DNA of 48,976 bases from Chryseobacterium herbae (GTDB lineage Bacteria > Bacteroidota > Bacteroidia > Flavobacteriales > Weeksellaceae): positions 367,759-416,734 of the forward strand of contig NZ_JAOAMU010000005.1 in the NCBI RefSeq assembly GCF_025154075.1, read 5' to 3'. Position 1 is the first letter of the stretch. Each line of letters starts with the position of its first letter. This document shows positions 32,546 through 41,946 of the stretch, in pieces. The notes under the pieces are model-generated. The model worked only from the letters and a program-made list of their open reading frames with translations. It was not told the DNA's origin and ran no database searches. A program made the position numbers and the translations under genes.

Positions 32546-34690
32546 TTAAAATTTATATCCTATTGATAGTCTCCAGTTACGTGGAGCATTGTAGATCCAA
32601 GCGTAAGAACCGTCATCTGATCTGTAACCGCTGTAAAGCTTTCTGTTCAGAACATTGTTCAGCAATAGATTAACATCGAATTTTTTAGCCACATAAGAGA
32701 TCCCGAAGTTGGTGTCAAAGTAATCTTCCAGACTCTGGTCATATTTTGCGGTGGTTCCGAACCAAGACTGTCTTCCTCCCTGATACTGATATCCAGCAGA
32801 AATACCGAATCCTTTTAGATTCCCATGTTCAAACCTGTAGCTTAACCAGGTGTTCTGTACGTTTTTAGCATTTCCGGGAGATTGCTGACCAATTTTTGAA
32901 GCATCACTGTCTTTGTTTGTTTTGGCATCTGTATAAGCATAGTTTACCACAATGTTTAATCCTCTTACAATTTCTCCTTTGATATCGGCTTCAAAACCAC
33001 GAGATCTTTGTTCCCCAGTTGGAATCATAAAAGCATTTCCGCTGTTATCATTTATATTTCCGGCAACCAAAATGTTTTTTCTTCGGATTTCATATACTGC
33101 GACGGTAGAGTTCCATTTTCCTCCCATCCAGTCTTTTTTTAGTCCAAATTCAATATTCTGCCCTTTTAAAGGATCTGTAATTGAAGATCCGTTAATCCCC
33201 ATTGCAGACTGAGGCGCGAACGTTTTATCAAAAACTCCATACACAGAGAAATCATCTTTAATAGAGTAGCTGGCACCCACTCTTGGAGTGAATTCTCCTG
33301 CCTGGTCAGCTTTTATAGGCGCTGAATTAGGATATCCAGAAAATGTTGTTCCACTTGTATATCTTCCTGCCAGTGTAATACGTAACTTATTATTAAGCAT
33401 TCCTATTTGATCCTGAGCATAATAAGAAGTATATTTTACGCCCTGATCATTATAATAATTAGCATTTCTGTTTAGATAATAAGCGCTTTCAGGAGGCAGT
33501 GTATTTGGATTTACACCGTAAGCAATATTATAAATATCAATTGATCCTCCATCGCCTAAATAAGAGAAGTCAGCCTGGTATTTTCTATTTCCGTAATCGA
33601 ATCCGGCAATGATTTTATGCGTAATATTTCCTGTTTCTAAACTTCCTCTCACGTAGGTCTGGAATATATTGTTTTTTCCGAGAGCCTGCCAGTTGCTTAA
33701 AGATCTGCTGAGAATATTTGGGTTTGAACCAGAGAATCCTCCCCACCATGAACCACCGTCATAGTTCATATCCATATAAGCATATTGTGTACTCCACACC
33801 CAGTCTTTGAATAATTTCTGATCCAGGGTTAAGAATAAGCTTTGATCCTTCACTTCTGTTTTCTTGAAGTTTGGGTCATTAAAGTTGGTATGAACATTCA
33901 ATGAAGCATAGCCGTCATTAGACATTAAATAAGCTCCCGGCTGATTGAATTTTAAGAATTGGTAGTTATATTGTGCTGTAAATGTCGTAGTTTTTGTAGG
34001 TCTGAAAGTAATAGACGGAGCAATGATTATTTTGCTGGTCTTATCATTTTTTGACCATGATTTGTTGGAGCTACCCATCAGGTTTAAACGGTAATCCAAA
34101 ACGCCATCCTTCACGATAACGCCATCAAGATCTGCTTCTCCTCTGAAAAGATTGTAGCTTCCCGTTGTGAATCTTACACTGTTGGCAAATTTTCCTGTTG
34201 GTTTTTTTGTTACCACATTATAAAATCCTGCCGGATCACCCATAGATCCCATGAATCCTGCGGGTCCTTTTACGAACTCTATCCTGTCAATAATAGACGC
34301 ATCCGGGTTGATAGGCCCCCATGTGGAAGAAACATTCATTCCGTTCATATAAGTAGCAATACTTGCTCCTCTCATGAAAACGTTGGAATACACATTGTCC
34401 CAGTGTTCTACTTTTCTGGCACCACTTACGTTACGGACAATTCCTTCAGACATATTTAAAGTGATCTGGTCATTCAAAACCTGGCCGCTGATAGACTGTA
34501 CGTTTTGTGGAAGTTCAATAATCGGGGTTTGCAGTCTTAATGATCCGGAAACCTCGTTAAGTTTATATTTCTGATAATATCTTCCGTTGACCACAACTTC
34601 TTCGATATCATTTGATTTAATAGTATCTTTTTCCTGAGCTAAAGCTAATATGGATGTTAATAATGCTGCTCCTATCGTTATTCTTTTCAT
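32546..34690 (-). CDS. TonB-dependent siderophore receptor 2
   Basis: The 714-residue protein has a signal peptide (MKRITIGAALLTSILALA), a TonB-box-like DIEEVVVNGRYYQ and a plug with PIIELPQNVQSISGQVLNDQ, the characteristic FhuA/FpvA-type plug start. DRIEFVKGPAGFMGSMGDPAGFYNVVTKKP follows, then a 22-stranded-type barrel ending SIGYKF. It belongs to the hydroxamate/mixed siderophore receptor group; the ligand is unknown. It lies 19 bp downstream of receptor 1 on the same strand, and a strong hairpin follows its stop. Confidence 0.93.
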   Translation of the reverse strand: MKRITIGAALLTSILALAQEKDTIKSNDIEEVVVNGRYYQKYKLNEVSGSLRLQTPIIELPQNVQSISGQVLNDQITLNMSEGIVRNVSGARKVEHWDNVYSNVFMRGASIATYMNGMNVSSTWGPINPDASIIDRIEFVKGPAGFMGSMGDPAGFYNVVTKKPTGKFANSVRFTTGSYNLFRGEADLDGVIVKDGVLDYRLNLMGSSNKSWSKNDKTSKIIIAPSITFRPTKTTTFTAQYNYQFLKFNQPGAYLMSNDGYASLNVHTNFNDPNFKKTEVKDQSLFLTLDQKLFKDWVWSTQYAYMDMNYDGGSWWGGFSGSNPNILSRSLSNWQALGKNNIFQTYVRGSLETGNITHKIIAGFDYGNRKYQADFSYLGDGGSIDIYNIAYGVNPNTLPPESAYYLNRNANYYNDQGVKYTSYYAQDQIGMLNNKLRITLAGRYTSGTTFSGYPNSAPIKADQAGEFTPRVGASYSIKDDFSVYGVFDKTFAPQSAMGINGSSITDPLKGQNIEFGLKKDWMGGKWNSTVAVYEIRRKNILVAGNINDNSGNAFMIPTGEQRSRGFEADIKGEIVRGLNIVVNYAYTDAKTNKDSDASKIGQQSPGNAKNVQNTWLSYRFEHGNLKGFGISAGYQYQGGRQSWFGTTAKYDQSLEDYFDTNFGISYVAKKFDVNLLLNNVLNRKLYSGYRSDDGSYAWIYNAPRNWRLSIGYKF

Positions 34691-34709
34691 TGTTTAAGTA
34701 GTGTCTGAA

Positions 34710-36923
34710 TTAGAATTTGTAAGTGAAACTTCCTACCACATTAGCAAGAGGCTGTGCATTTGCCGTTGTAAATCCGTTCCAGTAATGTTCGCTGGTGAAG
34801 TTGTCTACTTTTACCCCGATTCTGAATTTTTTGGTATCATAGAAGGCATTCGCATTCAGGACCAGATATTTTGGAAGGATGAAAGTTCCCATCGTTGTAG
34901 AGTTGACAATTTTGTTGTCACTCGCATAGTTTCCTCCAACTCCGAATCCTAAGCCTTTTAAGTTTCCATCAAGAAACTGATAACTGGCGTTAAAGTTAAC
35001 TAACCACGGAGATGAAGCTGTTGCTGGTCTTTTCCCTATTATGGTAGCATCTGCTTCGGTGTATTTCATATCATTGTAACTCACCCCTGCAATTACAGAG
35101 AATCCTTTTACCAGATATGCATTGGCTTCTAATTCCACTCCCTGGCTTCTTAATAAACCTGCCTGATTTTGGATTGCCTTTCCTGTAGACTGAACAAATT
35201 CTCCGGTATTGAGAAGGGTATTTTTAACTTTGATATTATAGTAGCTCAATGTCGTTGTAATCCTTCCTTTTAAAAGATTGGTTTTAAGCCCTCCTTCAAA
35301 CTGATTAGCTCTTTCAGGGTCTGACAATTTCAGGTTTGAGGCAGCATCAGCAATGTAATATCCATTGCTTGTGAAACTGTTTTGGTAATTTCCAAAAACT
35401 GATACCTGTTCGGGAATGATCTGATAGACGATTCCGAATTTTGGAGACCACGCGGCCTGGGTATATGCACCTGCTATATTCTGTCCTATTTGTCCTCCTT
35501 TAAAATTAGAGCTTTCATATCTTAAAGATGTTAAAATATTAAGCCCTTGTACTGGAGTAATTACGTTGGAAATATAACCACTGTACGTATCTTTCTTTCC
35601 TGTACTGATATAGGTATTGTTTTTTGCAAAATCAGGCTGGTTTTGAAGATTGCTGTACATGGCAGACAATGTCTGTCCGTTCATATTGGAATAATCAGGA
35701 GCATTAAATGGAACCCAGTCAAAATTAGTAAACATAAAATACTGATTGTCATTCATTCTCATATAATCGAATCCTGCAACCGTTCTGTTTCTTACACTTC
35801 CGATATTAAAATCGAAATTGAAATTCTGCTGAAGCTGGAAGTAAGTTCTTTTACTGTCTCTGGTAGACTGGTCTGCTCTAACTATGCCCAATTCTGTATC
35901 ATTTGGGTTTAGAGTGACCGCTGCTTTAGGTGCAAAGTAGAAGTAAGGGTTGAAGCCATCTGAATTGGAATAAGAAGTACTTACATTCGTAGATGATTTG
36001 GTGTGCTCATTAATTTTATAGTTAACCTGTCCGAAAAAGTTTCTGGCTTTTCCAGTGGTTTTCAGCCCATCACCTAAATAAGTCTGCTTATAATTATAAC
36101 CTAATTTTTCAATTTTGTCCATGCTGTCTGCTCCTAGCTGTGCACTTGGTACATAGAAGAAAAAAGCAGTTTCAGGATAGGAATTTGTTTCAAACATTTC
36201 CAGTTCTGCATTGATCTCTAAATTGTCGGTAGGACGATACGTAATGGAAGGAGTGAATGCATAAAACTCATTTTTAGCATTTGTTTTCTGGAAAGTCCCC
36301 TGATTGGTATACGCCGTATTTAATCTGAATAATATTTTTTTATCTTTAGTTACCGGAGCATTAACATCAGCCTGAACTCTGTAATAGTTATAGCTTCCTC
36401 CTGCTAATGAAACAGCTCCCGCAAATGTTTCGAAAGGCTTTTTGGTGACTCTGTTTACAACTCCTCCATACGAAGTTACATTGCTTCCAAATAGAGTAGC
36501 AGAAGGCCCTTTTAATACTTCTATCCTTTCTACATTAATTGCATCCATAGAAGTTGTTATTGGTGCAACCATGCCATTTCTGATAGAATTTCCTGCCACA
36601 AAACCTCTTAAGTTCAGGTAGATTCCACCATCTCCAGCTCTGTTGGTAGCGCTCCACATTTTCTGTGCTCCGGCCACGTTTCTGAAAGCATCATCGACAG
36701 TAAACAGTAATTGGTTCTCTAAAATACCCTTATCAATTGAAGAATATACCTGTGGATCTTCTATAGCTTTTAAAGGCATTTTGTTAGAATATTCACTGTC
36801 CTTTTTTACGTAGGTGGTGAGGATTACTTCATCAATACTTTTAGTTCTATTTACCGTATCTTTCTGCTGGGCAACAGCTACAATGCTTGAAAGCACGGAT
36901 ATACTAAGGATTAGTTTCTTCAT
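34710..36923 (-). CDS. TonB-dependent siderophore receptor 1
   Basis: The 737-residue protein has a signal peptide (MKKLILSISVLSSIVAVA), a TonB-box-like SIDEVILTTYVKK and a plug domain with ERIEVLKGPSATLFGSNVTSYGGVVNRVTKKPFE. A barrel follows, ending VGSFTYKF. The VLKGPSATLFG and NRVTKKP blocks are typical of siderophore receptors. It begins 10 bp after the small membrane protein gene and is followed by receptor 2, so the four genes from 38225 down to 32546 look like one transcript. Confidence 0.93.
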   Translation of the reverse strand: MKKLILSISVLSSIVAVAQQKDTVNRTKSIDEVILTTYVKKDSEYSNKMPLKAIEDPQVYSSIDKGILENQLLFTVDDAFRNVAGAQKMWSATNRAGDGGIYLNLRGFVAGNSIRNGMVAPITTSMDAINVERIEVLKGPSATLFGSNVTSYGGVVNRVTKKPFETFAGAVSLAGGSYNYYRVQADVNAPVTKDKKILFRLNTAYTNQGTFQKTNAKNEFYAFTPSITYRPTDNLEINAELEMFETNSYPETAFFFYVPSAQLGADSMDKIEKLGYNYKQTYLGDGLKTTGKARNFFGQVNYKINEHTKSSTNVSTSYSNSDGFNPYFYFAPKAAVTLNPNDTELGIVRADQSTRDSKRTYFQLQQNFNFDFNIGSVRNRTVAGFDYMRMNDNQYFMFTNFDWVPFNAPDYSNMNGQTLSAMYSNLQNQPDFAKNNTYISTGKKDTYSGYISNVITPVQGLNILTSLRYESSNFKGGQIGQNIAGAYTQAAWSPKFGIVYQIIPEQVSVFGNYQNSFTSNGYYIADAASNLKLSDPERANQFEGGLKTNLLKGRITTTLSYYNIKVKNTLLNTGEFVQSTGKAIQNQAGLLRSQGVELEANAYLVKGFSVIAGVSYNDMKYTEADATIIGKRPATASSPWLVNFNASYQFLDGNLKGLGFGVGGNYASDNKIVNSTTMGTFILPKYLVLNANAFYDTKKFRIGVKVDNFTSEHYWNGFTTANAQPLANVVGSFTYKF

Positions 36924-36933
36924 TATGATAAGT

Positions 36934-37098
36934 TTATTTTAAGTAATGTTTTATAATTAAAAAGAGCGGAACAGATAAAGTAAGCCATCCTAATACATCC
37001 CATATACCGTCGCCCAGTAATGCCGCGATCAATCCGAATAGAGAGAGAAAAGCCAGCAATAAGGGCATTCCCCAAAGTTTTAGAAAGGTGTTTTTCAT
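36934..37098 (-). CDS. 54-residue inner-membrane protein in PepSY operon
   Basis: The protein (MKNTFLKLWGMPLLLAFLSL...) has two hydrophobic helices joined by a short GDGIWDVLGW loop and ends LIIKHYLK. The start at 37098 lies 2 bp after the PepSY stop at 37101, arguing for a real coupled gene. A longer frame with 21 extra residues would overlap the PepSY gene. Small proteins of this kind beside PepSY genes are familiar in Flavobacteriia. A role as partner subunit of the PepSY protein is an inference from position. Confidence 0.75.
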   Translation of the reverse strand: MKNTFLKLWGMPLLLAFLSLFGLIAALLGDGIWDVLGWLTLSVPLFLIIKHYLK

Positions 37099-37100
37099 CT

Positions 37101-38225
37101 TTATTCGTCTTTTGAAATGAGTTTCCACTGTTGTTTCTCTGATTTTCGTCTCGCAATCCACAAATACAGTCCTGTAATAAGTACCAGAATGGTGAAGACA
37201 TCAAAGATTGTCCATACAATTTTCAGTACCATACCTCCATAGTTTCCAAAGTGGAGTGGCTCGGAGATGAAAAGAGCATTGACATACCAGGGCATATCTC
37301 TTGACTCTGTGACATCACCCGTTTTAGCATCGATTAAGACCGGTTTCAGTAATTTGGAAGTAAGTTCTGTATTACCACGCATAAAAACGGCGTAGTGGTG
37401 TTTGCTTGTAAAAGGAGTGCCTGGAAAAACAATCACAGACACTTTCATGTCACTGATTGTTTTCTCAGCAGATTTTTTAGCATCTTCAAGAGAGCTGAAA
37501 TCTCCTGTCAACGGTTTTTGATTTTTGTAAGGAGCCGTCATTTCTGCAAGCTGTCCCTGCTGCCAAAGCCCTAAGATAACATCTGAAAGCGTGTTGATTA
37601 CGCCCGTAAATCCTACAACAGCCATCCACGCTGTAATGGCAATTCCCAATAAATTGTGGGTATCCAGCCATTTAAGCCTTTTTGATCTGTTTTTGCGGAC
37701 CATTCCAAAATCAAATTTTTTCATAATAGGACCATATAAAACAATCCCTGAAAGAATGGAGATCATGAAAAGCATTCCCATCAGACCTAAAAAAAGTTTT
37801 CCCGGAATTCCGAGAAACATATCTGTGTGAAGCTTTAGGATGATGTTCATAAGACCATCTGTTTTAGGAGCCCCTAAAACTTCGCCGGTATATTCATTTA
37901 AAACTAAATATTTGCTTTTTTCGTAAGGCGCATCAGGTTTGTCAACAACGTCAAAAAGAACTTTATTTTTATCATTTTCATCCCAAAAGACATATCTTAC
38001 CTTTTCTCCGGGATATTTTGACTCTGCAATGGTAGCCAGTTTATCAAGACTTAATTTCTGCTGACCTTTGGACACAGCTTCCTTATTATCTTCTAAAAGA
38101 TGTTCAATTTCCTCATGAAAAATCAACGGTAACCCTGTGATACAGAGATACAGCAAGAAAACGGTACAGATGAGGCTCGTCCATTTATGCCAATTAAACC
38201 AACGTTTTGCAGTTTTTAGCTTCAT
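37101..38225 (-). CDS. PepSY-associated transmembrane protein (first of locus)
   Basis: The 374-residue protein begins MKLKTAKRWFNWHKWTSLICTVFLLYLCITGLPLIFHEEIEHLL, the usual N-terminus of PepSY-TM proteins, with a helix and a conserved HEEI. PepSY-like regions and three further helices follow, ending LYLWIARRKSEKQQ. It differs more from the other two PepSY proteins here than they differ from each other. It opens the iron operon. A -7 box and a Fur-like dyad precede it (38245-38275). Confidence 0.9.
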   Translation of the reverse strand: MKLKTAKRWFNWHKWTSLICTVFLLYLCITGLPLIFHEEIEHLLEDNKEAVSKGQQKLSLDKLATIAESKYPGEKVRYVFWDENDKNKVLFDVVDKPDAPYEKSKYLVLNEYTGEVLGAPKTDGLMNIILKLHTDMFLGIPGKLFLGLMGMLFMISILSGIVLYGPIMKKFDFGMVRKNRSKRLKWLDTHNLLGIAITAWMAVVGFTGVINTLSDVILGLWQQGQLAEMTAPYKNQKPLTGDFSSLEDAKKSAEKTISDMKVSVIVFPGTPFTSKHHYAVFMRGNTELTSKLLKPVLIDAKTGDVTESRDMPWYVNALFISEPLHFGNYGGMVLKIVWTIFDVFTILVLITGLYLWIARRKSEKQQWKLISKDE

Positions 38226-38244
38226 GAAGCAGTCAAATTTTTTG

Positions 38245-38275
38245 CAAATATATTGTTTTTAATTGTTCTAAATAA
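38245..38275 (-). promoter_or_regulatory. promoter and candidate iron operator of the uptake operon
   Basis: On the minus strand a dyad-like TTATTTAGAACAATTAAAA (38257-38275) ends 4 bp before the -7 element TATATTTG (38245-38252). Repressor bound there would cover the -33 to -10 region. The ATG follows 20 bp after the -7 box. A near-identical site is at 29179-29197. Identity of the repressor (Fur or other) is not shown by sequence. Confidence 0.5.
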
Positions 38276-38321
38276 ATAACAGGATTGATATTTATCATGA
38301 ATTCATTAAGCACTGAATAAC

Positions 38322-38358
38322 AAAACCCCGCTTCAGTCTGTGCTGAAGCGGGGTTTTT
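38322..38358 (-). terminator. strong terminator of secA
   Basis: AAAACCCCGCTTCAG and CTGAAGCGGGGTTTT form a 15-bp perfect stem with loop TCTGTG. It lies 23 bp after the secA stop codon. Confidence 0.9.
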
Positions 38359-38380
38359 ATGAGATTTTATTATTAATTCC

Positions 38381-41300
38381 TTAAGCGGGGATTTCTCCTT
38401 TGTATAGGAAAGAAATTATTTCTTTGTTCATTTTGTCTACCATTTCACTGAATAAGTGGAATGATTCCTGTTTGTAAATCACCAATGGATCTTTCTGTTC
38501 GTAAACGGCACCTTGAGAAGATCTTCTCAGGTCATCCATTTCACGAAGGTGAAGTTTCCAGTTTTCATCGATGATGGATAAAGTGATGTTCTTTTCAAAA
38601 TCGTTGATCAAACTTTCACACTGAGTATCATAAGCTTCTTTCAGGTCAGCCACAATAGTCATTGTTTTGTGTCCGTCTGAGAAAGGAACCTGGATCATTT
38701 TAAACATTGAACCCTGATTCTGATATACATTCTCAATGATCGGGAATGATTTCTCTTTCAGTAAGTTCAGTTTCATTTTATAATCTTCCTGAGCCGCTTT
38801 GAAAACAAAATCTGTCAATTCAGGAATCTGCTTGCTCTTGAAATCATTTTCAGAAACCGGAGATTCCATCGTGAAGAACTTAATGATATCGAATTCGAAA
38901 TCTTTATAGTTTCCTGTCGCTTTTCCTTTGGTAACAATTGAATTTGAAACATCGAAGATCATGTTCGTAATGTCATACTTAAGGTGATCTCCAAAAAGAG
39001 CATTCTTTCTTCTCTTATAGATTACGTCACGTTGTTTGTTCATAACGTCATCATATTCAAGAAGTCTCTTTCTGATCCCGAAGTTGTTTTCCTCTACTTT
39101 CTTCTGTGCTCTTTCAATAGACTTGCTGATCATAGAATGCTGAATCACTTCGCCCTCTTTATGACCCATTCTGTCCATCATTTTCGCGATTCTCTCAGAA
39201 CCGAAAAGACGCATTAAGTTATCTTCAAGAGATACATAGAACTGAGAACTTCCAGGATCTCCCTGACGTCCCGCTCTACCTCTAAGCTGTCTGTCTACAC
39301 GTCTTGAATCGTGTCTTTCAGTACCGATAATGGCCAAACCACCTGCTTCTTTTACTTCTTTAGTAAGCTTGATATCCGTACCACGACCTGCCATGTTCGT
39401 TGCAATGGTTACAACGCCCGGCTGTCCTGCTCCGGCAACGATCTCAGCTTCTTTCTTGTGAAGCTTCGCGTTCAATACCTGGTGTGGGATTTTTCTTAAT
39501 TGAAGGGCCTTAGAAAGTAATTGAGAGATTTCAACAGAAGTCGTACCTACAAGTACAGGTCTTTTTGCTGCTGTTAATTTTTCAATTTCTTCAATAACGG
39601 CGTTATATTTTTCACGGTTAGTTTTGAAAACTAAATCCTGTCTGTCATGTCTTAAAATAGCACGGTTGGTAGGAATTACCACAACATCTAATTTGTAGAT
39701 CTCCCAAAGCTCTCCTGCTTCTGTTTCAGCAGTACCGGTCATTCCCGCAAGCTTGTTGTACATACGGAAATAGTTCTGAAGCGTTACTGTTGCAAACGTC
39801 TGCGTAGCAGCTTCAATTTTCACATTTTCCTTAGCTTCGATCGCCTGGTGAAGACCGTCTGAATAACGTCTTCCTTCCATGATACGGCCTGTCTGCTCGT
39901 CAACGATTTTTACTTCACCGTCAATTACTACATATTCATCATCTTTTTCGAATAATGTATATGCTTTTAACAGCTGGCTCATCGTGTGTACACGCTCAGA
40001 CTTTTCAGCGAACTCAGAGAAAAGTTTTTCTTTAGCTTCGAATTCTTCTTCTTTAGTCAGGTTTTTTGCTTCAACTTCAGCGATTTCTGTTCCGATATCC
40101 GGAAGAACGAAGAAGTTATTGTCAGAATTCCCCTGAGACATATATTCTACTCCTTTATCGGTAAGATCAACCTGATTGTTTTTCTCTTCGATAACGAAAT
40201 AAAGATCTTTATCTACGATCGGCATGTCACGGTTGTTGTCCTGCATGTATTGCGCTTCAACTTTCTGAAGCAATGCTCTGTTTCCGCTTTCCGATAAGAA
40301 TTTGATTAACTGTCTGTTTTTAGGAAGACCTCTGTAAGATTGTAGTAATTTGAATCCTCCTTCTTTTGTGTTTCCTGCCGCGATTAATTTTTTCGCTTCA
40401 TTAAAGAGTGCGGAAACCGTTTTTTTCTGAACTTCAACGATTCTGTCGATAGAAGGCTTAAGAACATCGAATTCCTGTCTGTCTCCCTGAGGAACCGGAC
40501 CCGAAATGATCAATGGTGTTCTGGCGTCATCTACCAATACGGAATCCACTTCATCCACAATCGCAAAGTTTAATTCTCTCTGCACAAGTTCTGAAGGTGA
40601 AGTTACCATGTTATCTCTTAGATAATCGAAACCGAATTCGTTATTCGTTCCGTATGTAATATCCGAGTTGTATGCTTTTCTTCTTCCGTCTGAGTTCGGC
40701 TGGTGGTTATCGATACAGTCGATAGACATTCCATGGAACTGATAAAGAGGGCCCATCCAGGCGGAGTCTCTTTTAGCAAGATAGTCATTCACCGTTACTA
40801 CGTGAACACCTCTTTCAGAAAGTGCATTTAAGTAAATAGGTAATGTTCCTACCAAAGTTTTACCTTCACCGGTTGCCATTTCGGTAATTTTACCGCTGTG
40901 AAGAATAACCCCTCCGATAAACTGAACATCATAATGGACCATATCCCAGACTACAGGAGTTCCGGCAGCGTCCCAAGAGCTTTTCCAGATGGCAGTATCG
41001 CCCTGAATCTCTACGAAATCTTTACCCGCTCCGGCCAATTGTCTGTCCCAGTCTGTTGCTGTAGTACGGATTTCTCCATTCTGAGCCCATCTTCTAGCTG
41101 TTTCTTTTACCAATGCAAAAGCTTCAGGAAGAATTTGACCAAGAACTTTTTCTTCGATGTCGTATGATTCTTTTTTAAGAGCCTCAATTTTTGTGAAAAG
41201 AGCTTCCTTTTCATCTACATTAGGTGAATTTTTCACCTGCTCCTTTATCTGTTCTATCTGCGCTGTAATTTTGCTGGTTGCAGATTTAATATTTTCTTTA

Positions 41301-41455
41301 AATTCAGCAGTTTTTTCTCTCAGTCCATCATCAGTCAACTGTTGAATGGCTGGTTCTACAGCTTTGATTTTTGTTACAACTTTTTTTACTTCTTTTAGGT
41401 CCTGCGCTTTTTTGTCTCCCAAAAACCCTTTAAGAACTTTGTTTAAAAAACTCAT
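38381..41455 (-). CDS. secA: preprotein translocase ATPase SecA
   Basis: The 1024-residue motor drives post-translational export through SecYEG. Walker A is EMATGEGKT (residues 192-200) and Walker B is DEVDS (301-305). The translocase signature TIATNMAGRGTDIKL and RQLRGRAGRQGDPGSSQFY are present. Like other Bacteroidota SecA proteins it is longer than E. coli SecA, with extra sequence inside the first nucleotide-binding half (about residues 330-470). The C-terminus ends FLYKGEIPA and lacks the SecB- and zinc-binding tail. It sits downstream of the DUF2795 gene. Confidence 0.97.
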   Translation of the reverse strand: MSFLNKVLKGFLGDKKAQDLKEVKKVVTKIKAVEPAIQQLTDDGLREKTAEFKENIKSATSKITAQIEQIKEQVKNSPNVDEKEALFTKIEALKKESYDIEEKVLGQILPEAFALVKETARRWAQNGEIRTTATDWDRQLAGAGKDFVEIQGDTAIWKSSWDAAGTPVVWDMVHYDVQFIGGVILHSGKITEMATGEGKTLVGTLPIYLNALSERGVHVVTVNDYLAKRDSAWMGPLYQFHGMSIDCIDNHQPNSDGRRKAYNSDITYGTNNEFGFDYLRDNMVTSPSELVQRELNFAIVDEVDSVLVDDARTPLIISGPVPQGDRQEFDVLKPSIDRIVEVQKKTVSALFNEAKKLIAAGNTKEGGFKLLQSYRGLPKNRQLIKFLSESGNRALLQKVEAQYMQDNNRDMPIVDKDLYFVIEEKNNQVDLTDKGVEYMSQGNSDNNFFVLPDIGTEIAEVEAKNLTKEEEFEAKEKLFSEFAEKSERVHTMSQLLKAYTLFEKDDEYVVIDGEVKIVDEQTGRIMEGRRYSDGLHQAIEAKENVKIEAATQTFATVTLQNYFRMYNKLAGMTGTAETEAGELWEIYKLDVVVIPTNRAILRHDRQDLVFKTNREKYNAVIEEIEKLTAAKRPVLVGTTSVEISQLLSKALQLRKIPHQVLNAKLHKKEAEIVAGAGQPGVVTIATNMAGRGTDIKLTKEVKEAGGLAIIGTERHDSRRVDRQLRGRAGRQGDPGSSQFYVSLEDNLMRLFGSERIAKMMDRMGHKEGEVIQHSMISKSIERAQKKVEENNFGIRKRLLEYDDVMNKQRDVIYKRRKNALFGDHLKYDITNMIFDVSNSIVTKGKATGNYKDFEFDIIKFFTMESPVSENDFKSKQIPELTDFVFKAAQEDYKMKLNLLKEKSFPIIENVYQNQGSMFKMIQVPFSDGHKTMTIVADLKEAYDTQCESLINDFEKNITLSIIDENWKLHLREMDDLRRSSQGAVYEQKDPLVIYKQESFHLFSEMVDKMNKEIISFLYKGEIPA

Positions 41456-41582
41456 AAATTTTTTGCTTTATGCTTAAAGTAATATGCTTTAAGCGTTTTA
41501 CTGACACGCTTATCGTGTGAATTTTATATATAAAAAAGGGCAAAAAAGCTCTAAGCGCGCTGCTTAAAGCTTATTGCTTTAA
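41456..41582. repeat. short-word repeat spacer between DUF2795 gene and secA
   Basis: The spacer is built from variants of GCTTTAAGC and GCTTAAAGC in both orientations (for example CTTAAAG and CTTTAAG around TAATATG), plus an ACACGCTTATCGTGT hairpin. It has no coding potential. The style, short self-similar words unique to the spacer, matches the dcw spacers. Confidence 0.6.
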
Positions 41583-41804
41583 TTAATATTCGTCTTCGTT
41601 CCAAAGGAAATCCTCGTCGGTAGGATAATCACTCCATACCTCTTCGATAGATTCGTAGATCTCTCCTTCGTCTTCAATAGCCTGAAGGTTTTCTACAACT
41701 TCCATTGGTGCACCAGTTCTGATTGCATAGTCAATAAGTTCTGCTTTTGTCATTGGCCAAGGTGCGTCACTTAAGTAGGAGGCTAGTTCTAATGTCCAGT
41801 ACAT
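41583..41804 (-). CDS. DUF2795 domain protein
   Basis: The 73-residue acidic protein MYWTLELASYLSDAPWPMTKAELIDYAIRTGAPMEVVENL... fits DUF2795, a small helical family of unknown function. It is highly acidic at the C-terminus (EDEGEIYESIEEVWSDYPTDEDFLWNEDEY). A -7 box TACTTTTG (41823-41830, minus strand) lies close to the start. The link with secA, 127 bp downstream on the same strand, recurs in this phylum as far as I recall, but whether it matters for export is unknown. Confidence 0.88.
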   Translation of the reverse strand: MYWTLELASYLSDAPWPMTKAELIDYAIRTGAPMEVVENLQAIEDEGEIYESIEEVWSDYPTDEDFLWNEDEY

Positions 41805-41946
41805 AATTTTCTAATTTTTTTGCAAAAGTATAAAATTAGCTTATATTATACGCTTTTTTATACTTGATTTTCAATTCTTTTTGATTAATTTTTGTTCATT
41901 GTCCGTCATAGACCGCATTACAGCTGTGCCAGCAACTTACATGATG

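Noticed and set aside
36923..37219. A 98-codon frame over the end of the first PepSY gene
   Set aside because: It is in the wrong frame for both PepSY and the small membrane protein, which fits the operon spacing better.
38381..38420. Missing zinc tail of SecA as a truncation
   Set aside because: The terminator directly follows and SecA proteins without this tail are common, so it is probably the natural end.
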